Source of the DNA: Ensifer sp. WSM1721
GTDB lineage: Bacteria; Pseudomonadota; Alphaproteobacteria; Rhizobiales; Rhizobiaceae
Reading direction: 5' to 3'
Assembly: GCF_000513895.2 (NCBI RefSeq)
Contig: NZ_CP165782.1
Location: 1,054,001-1,118,000, forward strand
Length of the DNA: 64,000 nucleotides
Position numbers and translations under genes: made by a program. Each line of letters begins with the position of its first letter. The stretch's first letter is position 1. The notes under the pieces were generated by a model, which was not told where the DNA came from, ran no database searches, and saw only the letters and a program-made list of their open reading frames with translations. Shown here one piece after another: positions 21,939 to 31,700 of the stretch.

Positions 21939-23591
21939 ATGAATCAGATGAACCGGACCGAACAGAAACTTGCCGAACTGAACCAGCCCAAGCCCTGGTC
22001 CGGTATCAACGCCTATCGTTCCGACCCCCTGGTGGTCGACATCACCTCGGCTATGCCGAAGACGCTGCGCGATGAATTCGACGCGCTCGGTCGTTTCGCA
22101 ACGTCGCCGGAGGCGCAGGAACTGGCGCGCATGGCAAACGAGGGCGTGCCGAAACTGAAGACGCACGGCCCGCGCGGCGAACGCCTCGATATCGTCGAGT
22201 TCCACCCGGCTTGGCATGCGCTGATGCGCCGGTCGATGACCACAGGCTTGCATTCTTCCGCCTGGGAGAATTTGCCGGACGAGCGCGGCCGTTCGCACAA
22301 GGTGAGGGCGATCCGCTTCTATCTGACCGCACAGCTCGAATGCGGTCATCTCTGCCCGCTGACGATGACCAGCGCCTCGGTAGCCGCGATCACGGCATCG
22401 CCCGCCGTCCAGAAAGAATGGGCGCCGAAGATCCTGTCGCGCAAATACGATTCGTCGAACCGGCCGTGGATGCAGAAATCCGCCGTCACGATCGGCATGG
22501 GCATGACGGAGAAGCAGGGTGGAACCGATGTACGTGCCAACACCTCGACCGCCGAGCGCGTGGGCGAGGGCATCTACCGCCTCAACGGGCATAAATGGTT
22601 CATGTCAGCCCCGATGAGCGATGCCTTCGTCATGCTGGCGCAAACCCGGGAAGGGCTCGGCTGTTTCCTAGTGCCGCGGCTGCTCGAGGACGGCGGCGCC
22701 AATGGCCTGCGCTTTCAGCGCCTGAAAGACAAGCTCGGCAACCGCTCGAACGCATCCTCGGAGGTCGAGTTCTCTGACACCTTCGGCTTCCTGCTCGGAA
22801 CGCCGGATGCCGGTATCCGCACGATCCTCGACATGGTGACATTGACACGGCTCGACTGTGCACTGGCCTCTGCGGGCATGATGCGTGCCTCGCTCGCCGA
22901 AGCCGTGCACCACACCCGCGGCCGCAAGGTCTTCGGCAAGACGCTTGTCAGCCAGCCGATGATGACGCGGGTTCTCGCCGATATGGCGTTGGATGTCGCC
23001 GCCGCGAGCGCGCTCTCATTCCGCCTCGCCGAGGCATTCGATAATGCCCATAGCAGCGCCGCGGACGCCGCCTACGCGCGGATCATGACGCCGGTTGCGA
23101 AATACTGGTGCTGCAAGATCGCGCCTGCGCTCATCTACGAGGCGATGGAGTGCCTTGGCGGCAACGGCTATGTGGAAGAGCGGGCGCTTGCCCGCCACTA
23201 TCGCGAAGCGCCGGTCAATGCGATCTGGGAAGGTTCCGGCAATGTGATGGCGCTGGATGTTTTGCGGGTGCTTGGGCGGCGCAAGGAACTGTTCGAGCAG
23301 CTCTTCGCCACCATCGGTCGCGATCTCGGCCCCGCCGGAGGCAAGACAATCGACGTCCTGCGCGCCGCCATGTCGCTCTGTGAGCGCGATGAGGGGGCCG
23401 CGCGCATGCTCGTCGAACAGCTCGCGCTCGCGGCGGCGGCGGCGGAGCTTTACCGGCTCGGCGCCGGGCGTATCGCCGATGCGTTCCTCGAATCGCGACT
23501 TGCCGCCGGCTGGCGCTCGACCTATGGCATGCTCGATTCGCGCTTCGATTCGGCCTACATCCTCGATCTGCTCTATCCGGCAGCCACGTAA
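21939..23591 (+). CDS. Acyl-CoA dehydrogenase, AidB-like
   Basis: FAD-dependent acyl-CoA dehydrogenase family protein of 550 residues. AidB-type features: an N-terminal helical extension, GMGMTEKQGGTDVRANTS for flavin/substrate contact, RLDCALASAGMMR, and the C-terminal signature ECLGGNGYVEE followed by REAPVNAIWEGSGNVMALDV. Relatives include E. coli AidB, linked to the alkylation response, and isovaleryl-CoA dehydrogenase-like enzymes; true substrate unknown. The 3' end overlaps the convergent AEC carrier by 19 bases. Confidence 0.9.
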   Translation: MNQMNRTEQKLAELNQPKPWSGINAYRSDPLVVDITSAMPKTLRDEFDALGRFATSPEAQELARMANEGVPKLKTHGPRGERLDIVEFHPAWHALMRRSMTTGLHSSAWENLPDERGRSHKVRAIRFYLTAQLECGHLCPLTMTSASVAAITASPAVQKEWAPKILSRKYDSSNRPWMQKSAVTIGMGMTEKQGGTDVRANTSTAERVGEGIYRLNGHKWFMSAPMSDAFVMLAQTREGLGCFLVPRLLEDGGANGLRFQRLKDKLGNRSNASSEVEFSDTFGFLLGTPDAGIRTILDMVTLTRLDCALASAGMMRASLAEAVHHTRGRKVFGKTLVSQPMMTRVLADMALDVAAASALSFRLAEAFDNAHSSAADAAYARIMTPVAKYWCCKIAPALIYEAMECLGGNGYVEERALARHYREAPVNAIWEGSGNVMALDVLRVLGRRKELFEQLFATIGRDLGPAGGKTIDVLRAAMSLCERDEGAARMLVEQLALAAAAAELYRLGAGRIADAFLESRLAAGWRSTYGMLDSRFDSAYILDLLYPAAT

Positions 23592-24508
23592 CCGGAAACG
23601 AAGAGCACGAGCGGTATCGTGAAGAACGAGACCGCCGTCTGGATCGTCGCGACGGAAGCGTAGAGTTCCGCATCGCCTCCCATCTGCTTGGCCAGCAGAT
23701 AGCCGTTCATGGCCGTAGGTACGGCCGCGCCGACCGCGATGACGAGTAGCGCATCTCCCCGGATGCCGAGGAGCGCACTGCCGCCCACCATGAACATCGG
23801 CATAACGAGCAGCTTGAGCGCGACCGCGAGAAGCGCGGGCATGCTGGGCTTCAGCGCGTCAGCGATCTTGAGGCCTGCGCCAACCATGATCAGCCCCAGG
23901 CTGAGCGAGGCGGTCGCCAACATGTCGATCGCCGTCATCACCGGTGCATAAAGCTGGAGGCCGGTCAGGTTGAACAGTATTCCAACCGCCGACGAGATGA
24001 TCAGGGGATTGGTGGCGATCTTCAGAAAGAAGAAACCGACGCCGCGGCTGCCGCCACCGAACCAGATCAGAACGGCGACATTGTAAAAATTGATCGGGAT
24101 GATGATCAGCGTCATCACCAGCGCCGTCAGGCTGAGGCCGATCGCCCCATAGAGCTTTTGTGCGACTGCGAGCGCTATGAAGGCGTTCCACCGGGTCGCA
24201 GTTTGGAAGATCGACGTGAAGGTGGCACCGGAAACGCCGCTGGCACGCAGCGGGGGCCAGCTCAACAGCAGTGCGGCCGACATCAGCGTCACGCTGCCGA
24301 TCGTCGCAATAGCCGTCGCGTCGGCCTTCATGCCGGTGAAATCCGCCTTCGCCAAAGTCGAGAAGAGAAGCGCGGGAAAGAGAAAGTAATAGCCGAATTG
24401 CTCGAGGCCGATCCAAAGCCCCTGGTCGACGAGTGTCGTCCGTCGAAGCGCAACACCGAGAATCACGAGCAGGAAGACAGGCAAGATGCTTTCGAAAACG
24501 ATGGTCAT
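23573..24508 (-). CDS. AEC family transporter (auxin efflux carrier type)
   Basis: About 311 residues with ten or so hydrophobic helices, split five and five around a central loop (WFGGGSRGVGFFFLK), as in the AEC/MleP permease family. Members export small organic acids; the substrate here is unknown. The ATG at 24508 opens straight into the first helix (MTIVFESILPVFLLVILGV). The frame is open another 100 codons upstream but that part is not membrane-like. It overlaps the 3' end of the acyl-CoA dehydrogenase. Confidence 0.85.
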   Translation of the reverse strand: MTIVFESILPVFLLVILGVALRRTTLVDQGLWIGLEQFGYYFLFPALLFSTLAKADFTGMKADATAIATIGSVTLMSAALLLSWPPLRASGVSGATFTSIFQTATRWNAFIALAVAQKLYGAIGLSLTALVMTLIIIPINFYNVAVLIWFGGGSRGVGFFFLKIATNPLIISSAVGILFNLTGLQLYAPVMTAIDMLATASLSLGLIMVGAGLKIADALKPSMPALLAVALKLLVMPMFMVGGSALLGIRGDALLVIAVGAAVPTAMNGYLLAKQMGGDAELYASVATIQTAVSFFTIPLVLFVSGYVAAG

Positions 24509-24676
24509 GGCGGACCCAGGCAGACGGAGGTTCCACGCATAGAGCGATGGACCGCGGGCGGCAAGCCGATTCCCGACCGTGAATGTTAACCTTAACAAAT
24601 GGTTTACGTTGCGCCGGCGCCCTGGAGGTGGAGATACTGGCCGTGCAATCAATGAAATCCGGAACGGAGCGGTTCG

Positions 24677-24832
24677 GTGAAAGCTGGTTTGCTGATCATC
24701 ATGATGATGTTTTTCGCCGGACTGGCGCTCGACATAGCGACGCTGACGGTCGCGCTGACCGCTTTCGCTCTGCTCGACCGGGCAATCTATCCGTTCGTCC
24801 GCGGACACCGTGCGGAGAGGGGGGCTCTATGA
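24677..24832 (+). CDS. Small hydrophobic protein upstream of a DUF6105-like gene
   Basis: A 51-residue reading frame starting GTG (MKAGLLIIMMMFFAGLALDI) with one or two membrane-spanning stretches and a basic C-terminus ([12 protein letters not shown]). It overlaps the next gene by four bases (ATGA), a strong sign of real, coupled translation. Its start codon is preceded by GGAACGGAGCGGTTC, a weak ribosome site. Family not recognised. Confidence 0.55.
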   Translation: MKAGLLIIMMMFFAGLALDIATLTVALTAFALLDRAIYPFVRGHRAERGAL

Positions 24833-25167
24833 AGTGGCTGCTGATTTTCTGGGGTGGCCCGGTGATGGTGCTGACCGGTTGGTACGGGCTCTCCTATTAT
24901 GACATGAGCTTCGGCATCTTCATGCTGACCCGCGAAGCGCATGACCTCGTCTTTCGCATTTACGGGCATATCCTCGGTATTCCGCCGGAGACCATTCCGC
25001 CGCTCGTCGCCCGGGCGATGGTCGTCGATACACTGATCGTTTTCGGCCTCGTCGCGCTTAGGAATTGGCGGCTGATCGCGGCCTGGTGCCGGCGCCGTTT
25101 CGGCGCGCCTCAATCATCGGAGGTGCCGTCCCTCGCGAGCGAGGCCAATCTGTCGAGCGCTCCCTGA
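24829..25167 (+). CDS. Small inner-membrane protein, DUF6105-like
   Basis: 112 residues: a first membrane segment ([20 protein letters not shown]), a central conserved-looking part ([20 protein letters not shown]) and a second hydrophobic segment ([13 protein letters not shown]) before a basic tail. It resembles a Rhizobiales-specific family that I recall as DUF6105; function unknown. ATG 24829 sits behind a GGAGAGGGGGG stretch. Its last 58 bases overlap the convergent ruvX gene, so the two C-termini share DNA. Confidence 0.7.
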   Translation: MKWLLIFWGGPVMVLTGWYGLSYYDMSFGIFMLTREAHDLVFRIYGHILGIPPETIPPLVARAMVVDTLIVFGLVALRNWRLIAAWCRRRFGAPQSSEVPSLASEANLSSAP

Positions 25168-25598
25168 AGGATGAAGGAGGCGGCGGCCGAGTCGATGCGC
25201 TCGGCCCGCTTCTTGCGCGACACATCCATCTCTATTAGGGCCCGCTCGGCCGCAACCGTCGAAAGCCGCTCGTCCCAGAGCACGAAGGGAATATCCGTCT
25301 TCTCGCCCATATTCCGCACGAAGGCCCGAGTCGCCTGGCAGCGCGGACCCTCGGTCCCATCCATGTTGACGGGCAGGCCGATGACGAAGGCCGCGATCTT
25401 CTCCTTTGCGGCGACCGACAACAGCGCTTCGGCATCGATGCTGAACTTGACGCGCCGGATCACGTCTCGCGGTGTCGCGAAGCGCCGGCCGAGATCGGAA
25501 ACGGAGAGGCCGATCGTTTTCGTGCCGAGGTCCAGCCCGGCGATCGCCTGGTAGGGCGGCAGCCGCTCCGCGAGTTCTTCGATGGTGAGAATTGCCAT
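25110..25598 (-). CDS. ruvX: RuvX/YqgF family RNase H-fold nuclease
   Basis: 162 residues. The RNase H-like signature [14 protein letters not shown] provides the first acid, followed by [11 protein letters not shown] and the C-terminal [21 protein letters not shown]. YqgF family members act in pre-16S rRNA 5'-end maturation and were originally proposed as Holliday junction resolvases. ATG 25598 is the only sensible start. Divergent from the UPF0173 hydrolase. Confidence 0.92.
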   Translation of the reverse strand: MAILTIEELAERLPPYQAIAGLDLGTKTIGLSVSDLGRRFATPRDVIRRVKFSIDAEALLSVAAKEKIAAFVIGLPVNMDGTEGPRCQATRAFVRNMGEKTDIPFVLWDERLSTVAAERALIEMDVSRKKRAERIDSAAASFILQGALDRLASLARDGTSDD

Positions 25599-25718
25599 AG
25601 GATTGCCGATTCGATCTTTCCACTTTGCCGGTCTGATCCATATGCTTGTCCGAGAGATAAATCGATCACGATTGTGCTACGGCTCTGTCGGACGGATCGT
25701 GATTTGAAGGAGAGCGAC

Positions 25719-26423
25719 ATGAAAATCAAATGGCTCGGCCACTCCGCCTTCCATATCGAGACCGCAAAGGCGAAAATCCTGATTGACCCGTTCTTTACCG
25801 GCAACCCGGCGTTCCAGGAGAGCGACCGCAAGGCAGCCGCCGCCGGGCTCACGCACATCCTTCTCACGCACGGTCACGGCGATCACGTCGGCGACACGGT
25901 GGCGATCGCCAAGGAAACGGGTGCAACGGTGCTTGCCAACTTCGACCTCTGCATGTGGCTCGGCCGGCAGGGCGTGTCCAAGCTGGAGTCCGGCAACACG
26001 GGCGGAACGATCCAACTCGGCAGCTTCTCCGCCACCTTCGTCAACGCGCTGCATTCATCGGCCCAGATCACCGAAGACGGCGTTTCCCACTCTCTGGGCA
26101 ACGCCAACGGCCTCGTCCTCCATTTCGACGACGAGCCCACGCTCTATCACATGGGCGATACGGATATCTTCTCCGATATGGCGCTCGTCCAGGAACTGCA
26201 CGAGCCGGTTATCGGCATTGTGCCGATCGGCGACCGCTTTACCATGGGCGGTGCCGTGGCGGCTCTTGCCTGCCAGCGTTATTTCAAATTCAACACCGCG
26301 ATCCCTTGCCACTACGGATCCTTCCCGATCATCGACCAGACGCCGGGGACCTTTGTTGTCGGCATGGACGGCGCCTCGACGCTGGTCGCGACGCCCGAAG
26401 TCGGCGGCGTCGTCGCGCTCTAA
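25719..26423 (+). CDS. Metal-dependent hydrolase, UPF0173 (metallo-beta-lactamase fold)
   Basis: 234-residue UPF0173 protein. Metal ligands are visible in [12 protein letters not shown] (HxHxDH), with further histidines in NALHSS and CHYGSFP and an Asp in HMGDTDIF. The fold is that of metallo-beta-lactamases; physiological substrate unknown. ATG 25719 follows AAGGAGAG at six bases. It lies upstream of gatCA, but a hairpin (26468-26488) separates them, so cotranscription is uncertain. Confidence 0.92.
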   Translation: MKIKWLGHSAFHIETAKAKILIDPFFTGNPAFQESDRKAAAAGLTHILLTHGHGDHVGDTVAIAKETGATVLANFDLCMWLGRQGVSKLESGNTGGTIQLGSFSATFVNALHSSAQITEDGVSHSLGNANGLVLHFDDEPTLYHMGDTDIFSDMALVQELHEPVIGIVPIGDRFTMGGAVAALACQRYFKFNTAIPCHYGSFPIIDQTPGTFVVGMDGASTLVATPEVGGVVAL

Positions 26424-26467
26424 GCTGGAGCGGCGGCCCCGTGCAGAAGAGGGTCGGCGATATTCGC

Positions 26468-26488
26468 GAGTTGCACGTTGTGCAACTC
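26468..26488. promoter_or_regulatory. Palindrome upstream of gatC
   Basis: Nine-base perfect inverted repeat GAGTTGCAC-GTT-GTGCAACTC in the 106-bp gap between the UPF0173 gene and gatC. It could be an operator or the hairpin of a weak terminator; the following GTCTTTATA is not a convincing T-run. Confidence 0.4.
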
Positions 26489-26529
26489 GTCTTTATAGCG
26501 GGGGAAACTTTGAGATACCGGAGACGACC

Positions 26530-26817
26530 ATGTCCGTAGACCTTGCCACCGTGAAGCGCGTCGCGCGTCTTGCCCGCATCGCTGTCAGCGAAGAAGAGGC
26601 CGAGCGGATGATGGGTGAGCTCAACGGCATCTTGGGCTTCGTCGAGCAACTCTCCGAAGTGAATGTCGACGGCGTCGAACCGATGACGTCGGTGACGCCG
26701 ATGAGAATGAAGAAGCGGGAAGACATTGTCGCGGACGGCGACAAGGCAACCGACATCGTCGCCAACGCGCCGAATTCGGACCGCAACTTCTTCCTCGTCC
26801 CGAAGGTGGTCGAGTAA
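26530..26817 (+). CDS. gatC: Aspartyl/glutamyl-tRNA amidotransferase subunit C
   Basis: 95-residue GatC, which stabilises GatA and docks it to GatB. The typical N-terminus [20 protein letters not shown] and central [20 protein letters not shown] are present, as is the C-terminal [10 protein letters not shown]. gatA begins 51 bp downstream in the same orientation. The complex converts Glu-tRNA(Gln) and Asp-tRNA(Asn) to the correct aminoacyl-tRNAs. Confidence 0.95.
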   Translation: MSVDLATVKRVARLARIAVSEEEAERMMGELNGILGFVEQLSEVNVDGVEPMTSVTPMRMKKREDIVADGDKATDIVANAPNSDRNFFLVPKVVE

Positions 26818-26868
26818 CAAGTCGCCTTCCCGTTCCCGACGCCCTGATTGCGAAAGTCCGATTGCACC

Positions 26869-28350
26869 ATGACCGACCTCACGAGCCTCACGATCGCCGA
26901 AGCCCGCACGAAGCTTGCGGCCAAGGAAATTACCGCGGTTGAACTGACGGATGCCTATCTTTCCGCGATCGAGGCAGCCAACGAGATGATCAATGCCTAT
27001 GTCGCTGTCACGCCCGAGAAGGCGCGTGAGATGGCGAAGGCCTCCGATGCCCGCATCGCGGCCGGCAATGCCGGTCCGCTCGAGGGCATTCCGCTCGGCA
27101 TCAAGGATCTCTTCGGAACGGAAGGCATCCATACGCAGGCTTGCAGCCACATTCTCGACGGCTTCAAGCCGCGCTATGAGTCGACCGTCACCCAGAACCT
27201 CTGGAATGACGGTGCCGTCATACTCGGCAAGCTCAACATGGACGAGTTCGCCATGGGCTCCTCCAACGAGACGTCCTACTACGGTCCGGTCAAGAACCCG
27301 TGGCGCGCCAAGGGCTCGAACCTCGACCTCGTGCCAGGCGGCTCTTCCGGCGGCTCTGCGGCCGCGGTCGCGGCTCATCTCTGCGCCGGCGCCACGGCCA
27401 CCGACACCGGCGGCTCGATCCGCCAGCCCGCAGCCTTCACCGGCACCGTCGGCATCAAGCCGACCTATGGCCGCTGCTCGCGCTGGGGCATCGTCGCCTT
27501 CGCCTCTTCGCTCGACCAGGCCGGGCCGATCGCGCGTGACGTTCGCGACGCGGCGATCCTCCTGAAGTCGATGGCGAGCATCGACCCCAAGGACACGACC
27601 TCCGTCGACCTGCCGGTACCGGATTACGAAGCGGCAGTCGGTCAGTCGATCAAGGGCATGAGGATCGGCATTCCGAAGGAGTACCGCGTCGACGGCATGC
27701 CGGAGGAGATCGAAGCGCTCTGGCAGCAGGGCGTTGCGTGGCTCAAGGAGGCCGGCGCGGAAATCGTCGACATCTCGCTGCCGCACACGAAATACGCGCT
27801 GCCGGCCTATTACATCGTGGCACCCGCCGAAGCATCTTCCAATCTCGCGCGCTATGACGGCGTTCGTTATGGTCTTCGCGTCGATGGCAAGGACATCATC
27901 GACATGTATGAGAAGACGCGCTCCGCCGGCTTCGGCCAGGAGGTCAAGCGCCGCATCATGATCGGCACCTATGTGCTTTCCGCCGGCTATTACGATGCCT
28001 ACTACCTGCGCGCCCAGAAGGTTCGCACGCTGATCAAGCGCGACTTCGAGCTCGCTTTCCAGGCGGGTGTCGATGCGATCCTGACCCCGGCAACGCCGTC
28101 GTCGGCCTTCGGTATCGCCGATGAGGACCTCGCTTCCGACCCGGTGAAGATGTACCTGAACGATATCTTCACCGTGACGGTGAACATGGCCGGACTTCCG
28201 GGTATCGCGGTTCCCGGCGGGCTCGACCACAAGGGGCTGCCGCTCGGTCTGCAGCTCATAGGCAAGCCGTTCGACGAGGAAACTCTGTTCAAGACGGCCT
28301 ATGTCATCGAGCAGGCGGCCGGCCGCTTCACGCCCTCCAGGTGGTGGTGA
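26869..28350 (+). CDS. gatA: Aspartyl/glutamyl-tRNA amidotransferase subunit A
   Basis: 493-residue amidase that releases ammonia from glutamine. The Ser-cisSer-Lys triad is visible: Lys in [10 protein letters not shown], the cis-Ser in [14 protein letters not shown] and the nucleophile Ser in [14 protein letters not shown] 26869 starts the conserved helix; an upstream TTG in frame (26848) has no advantage. Partner gatC is immediately upstream, while gatB is 1.3 kb downstream behind two unrelated genes. Confidence 0.96.
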   Translation: MTDLTSLTIAEARTKLAAKEITAVELTDAYLSAIEAANEMINAYVAVTPEKAREMAKASDARIAAGNAGPLEGIPLGIKDLFGTEGIHTQACSHILDGFKPRYESTVTQNLWNDGAVILGKLNMDEFAMGSSNETSYYGPVKNPWRAKGSNLDLVPGGSSGGSAAAVAAHLCAGATATDTGGSIRQPAAFTGTVGIKPTYGRCSRWGIVAFASSLDQAGPIARDVRDAAILLKSMASIDPKDTTSVDLPVPDYEAAVGQSIKGMRIGIPKEYRVDGMPEEIEALWQQGVAWLKEAGAEIVDISLPHTKYALPAYYIVAPAEASSNLARYDGVRYGLRVDGKDIIDMYEKTRSAGFGQEVKRRIMIGTYVLSAGYYDAYYLRAQKVRTLIKRDFELAFQAGVDAILTPATPSSAFGIADEDLASDPVKMYLNDIFTVTVNMAGLPGIAVPGGLDHKGLPLGLQLIGKPFDEETLFKTAYVIEQAAGRFTPSRWW

Positions 28351-28435
28351 GGCGGCGCCCTCAGCCAGCGGCATTCGACCTGTGGTCAAGAAGTAGGATA
28401 AATGCTGTAGTGAAGCGGAGAGGGGGTTCCGCTTC

Positions 28436-28936
28436 ATGGTCGTCATTCGCCACGCTCGTCAAAACGAGGTCGGTCTGCTTGTCGAGATAGGGCTTAGGGC
28501 ATGGGAGAAGGCGATCGCCGGCATCGGTGACGTCGGAAGCATGCGCGGGCCCGCCGGGCGCGCCTTCGGCGATTTCCTCATAGGGCACTGGCTTTCGGTC
28601 CTGTTGATCGAAGACGACGGCCGAATCTGCGGCTGGGCGGCCCGCGAGGGTCTCGACGACACGATCTCAGACTTGTGGATCGACCCCGTGGCGCAGGGTA
28701 GAGGCTTCGGCGCAGCATTGCTTGCGGAAGTCGAGAGACGAATAGCGACCGACGGCTTTGATGTCGCGAATGCGAAAACGCATGCGCAGAACGTGTCCGC
28801 GGTCGCCTTCTTCCAGCGTGTCGGCTATCAGGTGAGCTGGCTCTCGACCGCCTATTCGCAGAAGCTTGATCGCGACGTCGAATTCATTGGTCTTGCCAAG
28901 CGGCTCGCGCTCGATAAGGCGGCGGACGAGCTTTAG
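28436..28936 (+). CDS. GNAT family N-acetyltransferase
   Basis: 166 residues with the GNAT core: LLIEDDGRICGWAA strands, then DLWIDPVAQGRGFGAALLAEVERR carrying the Q/R-x-x-G-x-G/A acetyl-CoA loop, and NVSAVAFFQRVGYQ near the C-terminus. The substrate is unknown; FFQRVGYQ-type proteins include RimI-like and aminoglycoside-modifying enzymes. ATG 28436 follows GAGAGGGGG. It lies between gatA and gatB without obvious functional connection. Confidence 0.85.
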   Translation: MVVIRHARQNEVGLLVEIGLRAWEKAIAGIGDVGSMRGPAGRAFGDFLIGHWLSVLLIEDDGRICGWAAREGLDDTISDLWIDPVAQGRGFGAALLAEVERRIATDGFDVANAKTHAQNVSAVAFFQRVGYQVSWLSTAYSQKLDRDVEFIGLAKRLALDKAADEL

Positions 28937-28966
28937 CCCCGCGTAGAAGTTGCTTCGCGTAATGAG

Positions 28967-28997
28967 GGTACCGGAGATATTTCACATCTCCGGTACC
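28967..28997. terminator. Hairpin between convergent GNAT and yjhX-like genes
   Basis: A 12-base perfect stem (GGTACCGGAGAT with ATCTCCGGTACC) and seven-base loop lies in the 82 bp between two convergent genes. Position suggests a bidirectional terminator; neither side has a long T-run, so activity is uncertain. Confidence 0.5.
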
Positions 28998-29018
28998 GAG
29001 CATTGGCTCGCTCGCCGT

Positions 29019-29273
29019 TTAGCGGTTGTCGAGCTCCGAGCGGACCAGATAGAGGCCGCGCTCCGTGATCCGGTAAGGTTTGCCGCCCGACGACCTGATA
29101 GCCCGCTTGCGCTTCAGTTTGCGGAAGAGCTCCAGATCGATGCCGGGATAGACCCAGCCGTCCCGTGTGAAACAGCGGATTTCGGCAATCGCCTTGCCGT
29201 CTCGGCTGATTTCGATACGGCCGCCCTGGGCCAAATGATGGAGAATGCGCTGTTCGGCGCGCGAAATATCCAT
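29019..29273 (-). CDS. YjhX family (UPF0386) protein
   Basis: 84-residue protein matching the UPF0386/YjhX family: MDISRAEQRILHHLAQGGRI at the N-terminus and PYRITERGLYLVRSELDNR at the end, a winged-helix-like shape. E. coli YjhX has been described as a toxin of a type II-like pair with YjhQ, an acetyltransferase. Here a GNAT gene lies next to it but in convergent orientation, so a two-gene toxin unit is not evident. Function in rhizobia is unknown. Confidence 0.8.
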   Translation of the reverse strand: MDISRAEQRILHHLAQGGRIEISRDGKAIAEIRCFTRDGWVYPGIDLELFRKLKRKRAIRSSGGKPYRITERGLYLVRSELDNR

Positions 29274-29611
29274 TGGTTGAGTGTTCCGGAATGGCGTTCG
29301 TCAGAACGCGGGAAAACGTTCCGTTCTTCGAGGAGAAGAGCGGGGTTCACGTTTCCGGCCCGTGCTCGCAATTCTGGGAGAATGCGGGCAGGGGCCTTAC
29401 CGGGACTCAAGCTGAAGGAACATAAAAACTCCTAACGGATATCGTGTTTTCTAGGAAATCATTGGGCAAACGTCAAGGTTGCAAAGGCGAGGGGGATTTG
29501 CGGCTGCAACTCGGACAGGGTACGACCCCGGCCCCTTCACAAGCCTTGCACCGCAGAACCAATTGCTCTACCGAGAAAACCACGAAATTAGGCTTCAAAG
29601 AAGAGCACGAG
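29274..29611. other. Intergenic region upstream of gatB
   Basis: 338 bp between the yjhX-like start and gatB. It should hold both divergent promoters. The gatB frame is open back to 29444, but this part lacks a ribosome site and family similarity. No convincing small gene, RNA or repeat seen. Confidence 0.5.
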
Positions 29612-31114
29612 ATGAGCATCGTCGACGTCCGCACCCCCGACCCGAAACGCTTCATTCCCGGCGCCACCGGCGATTGGGAGGTCATCATCGGCATGGAGGT
29701 CCATGCCCAGGTGCTGAGCAATTCGAAGCTGTTCTCCGGGGCGTCGACCGAGTTCGGCAACGAGCCGAACGCCAATGTCTCGCTGGTCGATGCGGCGATG
29801 CCTGGGATGCTGCCGGTCATCAATGAGGAATGCGTCAAGCAGGCTGTGCGCACTGGTCTCGGCCTCAAGGCCAGGATCAACAAACGCTCGATCTTCGACC
29901 GGAAGAACTATTTCTACCCGGACCTGCCGCAGGGCTACCAAATCTCGCAGTACAAGAACCCGATCGTAGGCGAGGGCACGATCACTATTTCGATCGGTCC
30001 GGATCGCCAGGGCCAGTTCGAGGATGTCGAGATCGGCATCGAGCGCCTGCATCTGGAGCAGGATGCCGGCAAGTCGATGCACGACCAGCATCCCTCCATG
30101 TCCTTCGTCGATCTCAACCGCTCGGGCGTGGCGCTGATGGAGATCGTGTCCAAGCCGGACCTGCGCTCCTCGGACGAAGCCAAGGCCTACCTCACCAAGC
30201 TGCGCTCCATCCTGCGCTATCTCGGCACCTGCGACGGCAACATGGACGAAGGCTCGATGCGCGCCGACGTCAACGTCTCGGTGCGCCGTCCGGGCGAGCC
30301 GTTCGGCACGCGCTGCGAGATCAAGAACGTCAACTCGATCCGCTTCGTCGGCCAGGCGATCGAATACGAAGCCCGTCGCCAGATCGGCATTCTGGAGGAC
30401 GGCGGCGTGATCGACCAGGAGACCCGCCTCTTCGACCCGAACAAGGGCGAGACGCGCTCCATGCGTTCGAAGGAGGAAGCACACGACTACCGCTACTTCC
30501 CCGATCCGGATCTCCTGCCGCTCGAATTCGACGACGCTTTCGTGGAAGCATTGAAGGCGGATCTGCCGGAATTGCCGGACGATAAAAAGGAACGCTTCGT
30601 CCGCGATCTCGGGCTGTCCGTTTATGATGCCTCCGTTCTCGTTTCGGAAAAGGCGATCGCCGACTATTTCGAGGCGGTGGCGGCGGGGCGCGACGGCAAG
30701 ACGGCTGCCAACTGGGTGATCAACGACCTGCTCGGCGCCTTGAACAAGGCCGGCAAGACCATTGAGGAGACCCCGGTCTCTCCGGCTCAGCTTGGCGGCA
30801 TCATCGATCTCATCAAGGATGGTACCATCTCCGGCAAGATCGCCAAGGACCTCTTCGAAATCCTTTGGAACGAGGGCGGCGATCCGGCGGAAATCGTCGA
30901 GAGCCGCGGCATGAAGCAGGTCACCGACACCGGTGCGATCGAGAAGGCGGTCGACGAAATCATCGCCGCCAACCCCGATCAGGTGGAAAAGGCGAAGGCC
31001 AAGCCGTCGCTGGCCGGCTGGTTCGTCGGGCAGGTGATGAAAGCGACCGGCGGTAAGGCGAACCCGCAGGCCGTCCAGGCTCTCGTCAAATCCAAGCTCG
31101 GCATCGAAGAGTGA
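29612..31114 (+). CDS. gatB: Aspartyl/glutamyl-tRNA amidotransferase subunit B
   Basis: 500-residue GatB, which recognises the misacylated tRNA and activates the carboxylate. Signatures: [36 protein letters not shown], and the zinc/acid region [19 protein letters not shown] (in overlapping parts), followed by [14 protein letters not shown] and the C-terminal YqeY-like helical domain. ATG 29612 is taken because the conserved IIGMEVHAQ begins about 28 residues later and the upstream frame has no family similarity. Confidence 0.96.
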   Translation: MSIVDVRTPDPKRFIPGATGDWEVIIGMEVHAQVLSNSKLFSGASTEFGNEPNANVSLVDAAMPGMLPVINEECVKQAVRTGLGLKARINKRSIFDRKNYFYPDLPQGYQISQYKNPIVGEGTITISIGPDRQGQFEDVEIGIERLHLEQDAGKSMHDQHPSMSFVDLNRSGVALMEIVSKPDLRSSDEAKAYLTKLRSILRYLGTCDGNMDEGSMRADVNVSVRRPGEPFGTRCEIKNVNSIRFVGQAIEYEARRQIGILEDGGVIDQETRLFDPNKGETRSMRSKEEAHDYRYFPDPDLLPLEFDDAFVEALKADLPELPDDKKERFVRDLGLSVYDASVLVSEKAIADYFEAVAAGRDGKTAANWVINDLLGALNKAGKTIEETPVSPAQLGGIIDLIKDGTISGKIAKDLFEILWNEGGDPAEIVESRGMKQVTDTGAIEKAVDEIIAANPDQVEKAKAKPSLAGWFVGQVMKATGGKANPQAVQALVKSKLGIEE

Positions 31115-31116
31115 CG

Positions 31117-31614
31117 ATGTTCTTCGTCCGGACGGCAAGCGAGCGCGACCTTGAGAAGGTCAGCGCCCTGTTGGCCGAGGCGTGGCACGCGACCTACGAT
31201 ACCTTCTATGGTGCCGACAAGGTGAACGAGCTGACCGCGAAGTGGCATTCCGTCGATGCCTTGCGCGCCCGGCTGCAGCGCAAGAACTCGGAATTCGTCG
31301 TTGCGGACAATGGCCGCGAGATAGCCGGCATGGCCTACGCGGCCATGTCGGACAAGCTCGAAAAGACCGTCGTCCTCCATCAGCTGTACGTGCTGCCGAA
31401 ATATCAGCGTCACGGGATCGGGCGCGACATGTTCGTCGAGCTCGAAAGCTGCTTCCCGGACGCGGAGCGCATGCGGCTCGAAGTCGAGCCGCAGAACCTC
31501 CACGCGCTCGCCTTTTACCGCGCACACGGGTTTGAGGAGGTTGCGCGCACCGCCAATTGCGGCGACGACCAATCCGGCATACCCGCACTCGTTCTCGAGA
31601 AGCGTCTCCACTGA
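31117..31614 (+). CDS. GNAT family N-acetyltransferase
   Basis: 165-residue acetyltransferase: VLHQLYVLPKYQRHGIGRDM contains the acetyl-CoA binding loop (Q-R-x-G-x-G), and NLHALAFYRAHGFEE the C-terminal GNAT motif. ATG 31117 has GAAGAG five bases upstream; a GTG at 31111 overlapping the gatB stop by four bases is an alternative. Substrate unknown. The tight spacing suggests cotranscription with gatB. Confidence 0.85.
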   Translation: MFFVRTASERDLEKVSALLAEAWHATYDTFYGADKVNELTAKWHSVDALRARLQRKNSEFVVADNGREIAGMAYAAMSDKLEKTVVLHQLYVLPKYQRHGIGRDMFVELESCFPDAERMRLEVEPQNLHALAFYRAHGFEEVARTANCGDDQSGIPALVLEKRLH

Positions 31615-31700
31615 CACCGCCAATCCGCGGCATTGTCATGGTCCCGTCGCGGTCCGATGGTTGATGCAGCAGAAATTGCGTATTCGTCACGGGGTGCGAA

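Noticed and set aside
20844..22592. N-terminal extension of the dihydroorotase-like frame through pyrB
   Set aside because: The extra 580 residues are out-of-frame pyrB antisense-type sequence; the ATG at 20843 overlaps the pyrB stop as expected in an operon.
26329..28446. 705-codon minus-strand frame over gatC and gatA
   Set aside because: Mirror of the gat genes caused by codon bias; His/Asp/Arg-rich, no domain.
29510..29580. D-arm-like sequence (minus strand) suggesting a tRNA fragment upstream of gatB
   Set aside because: Acceptor and T arms do not form; only a short chance match.
29588..31138. 516-codon minus-strand frame over gatB
   Set aside because: Shadow of gatB; no recognisable protein family.
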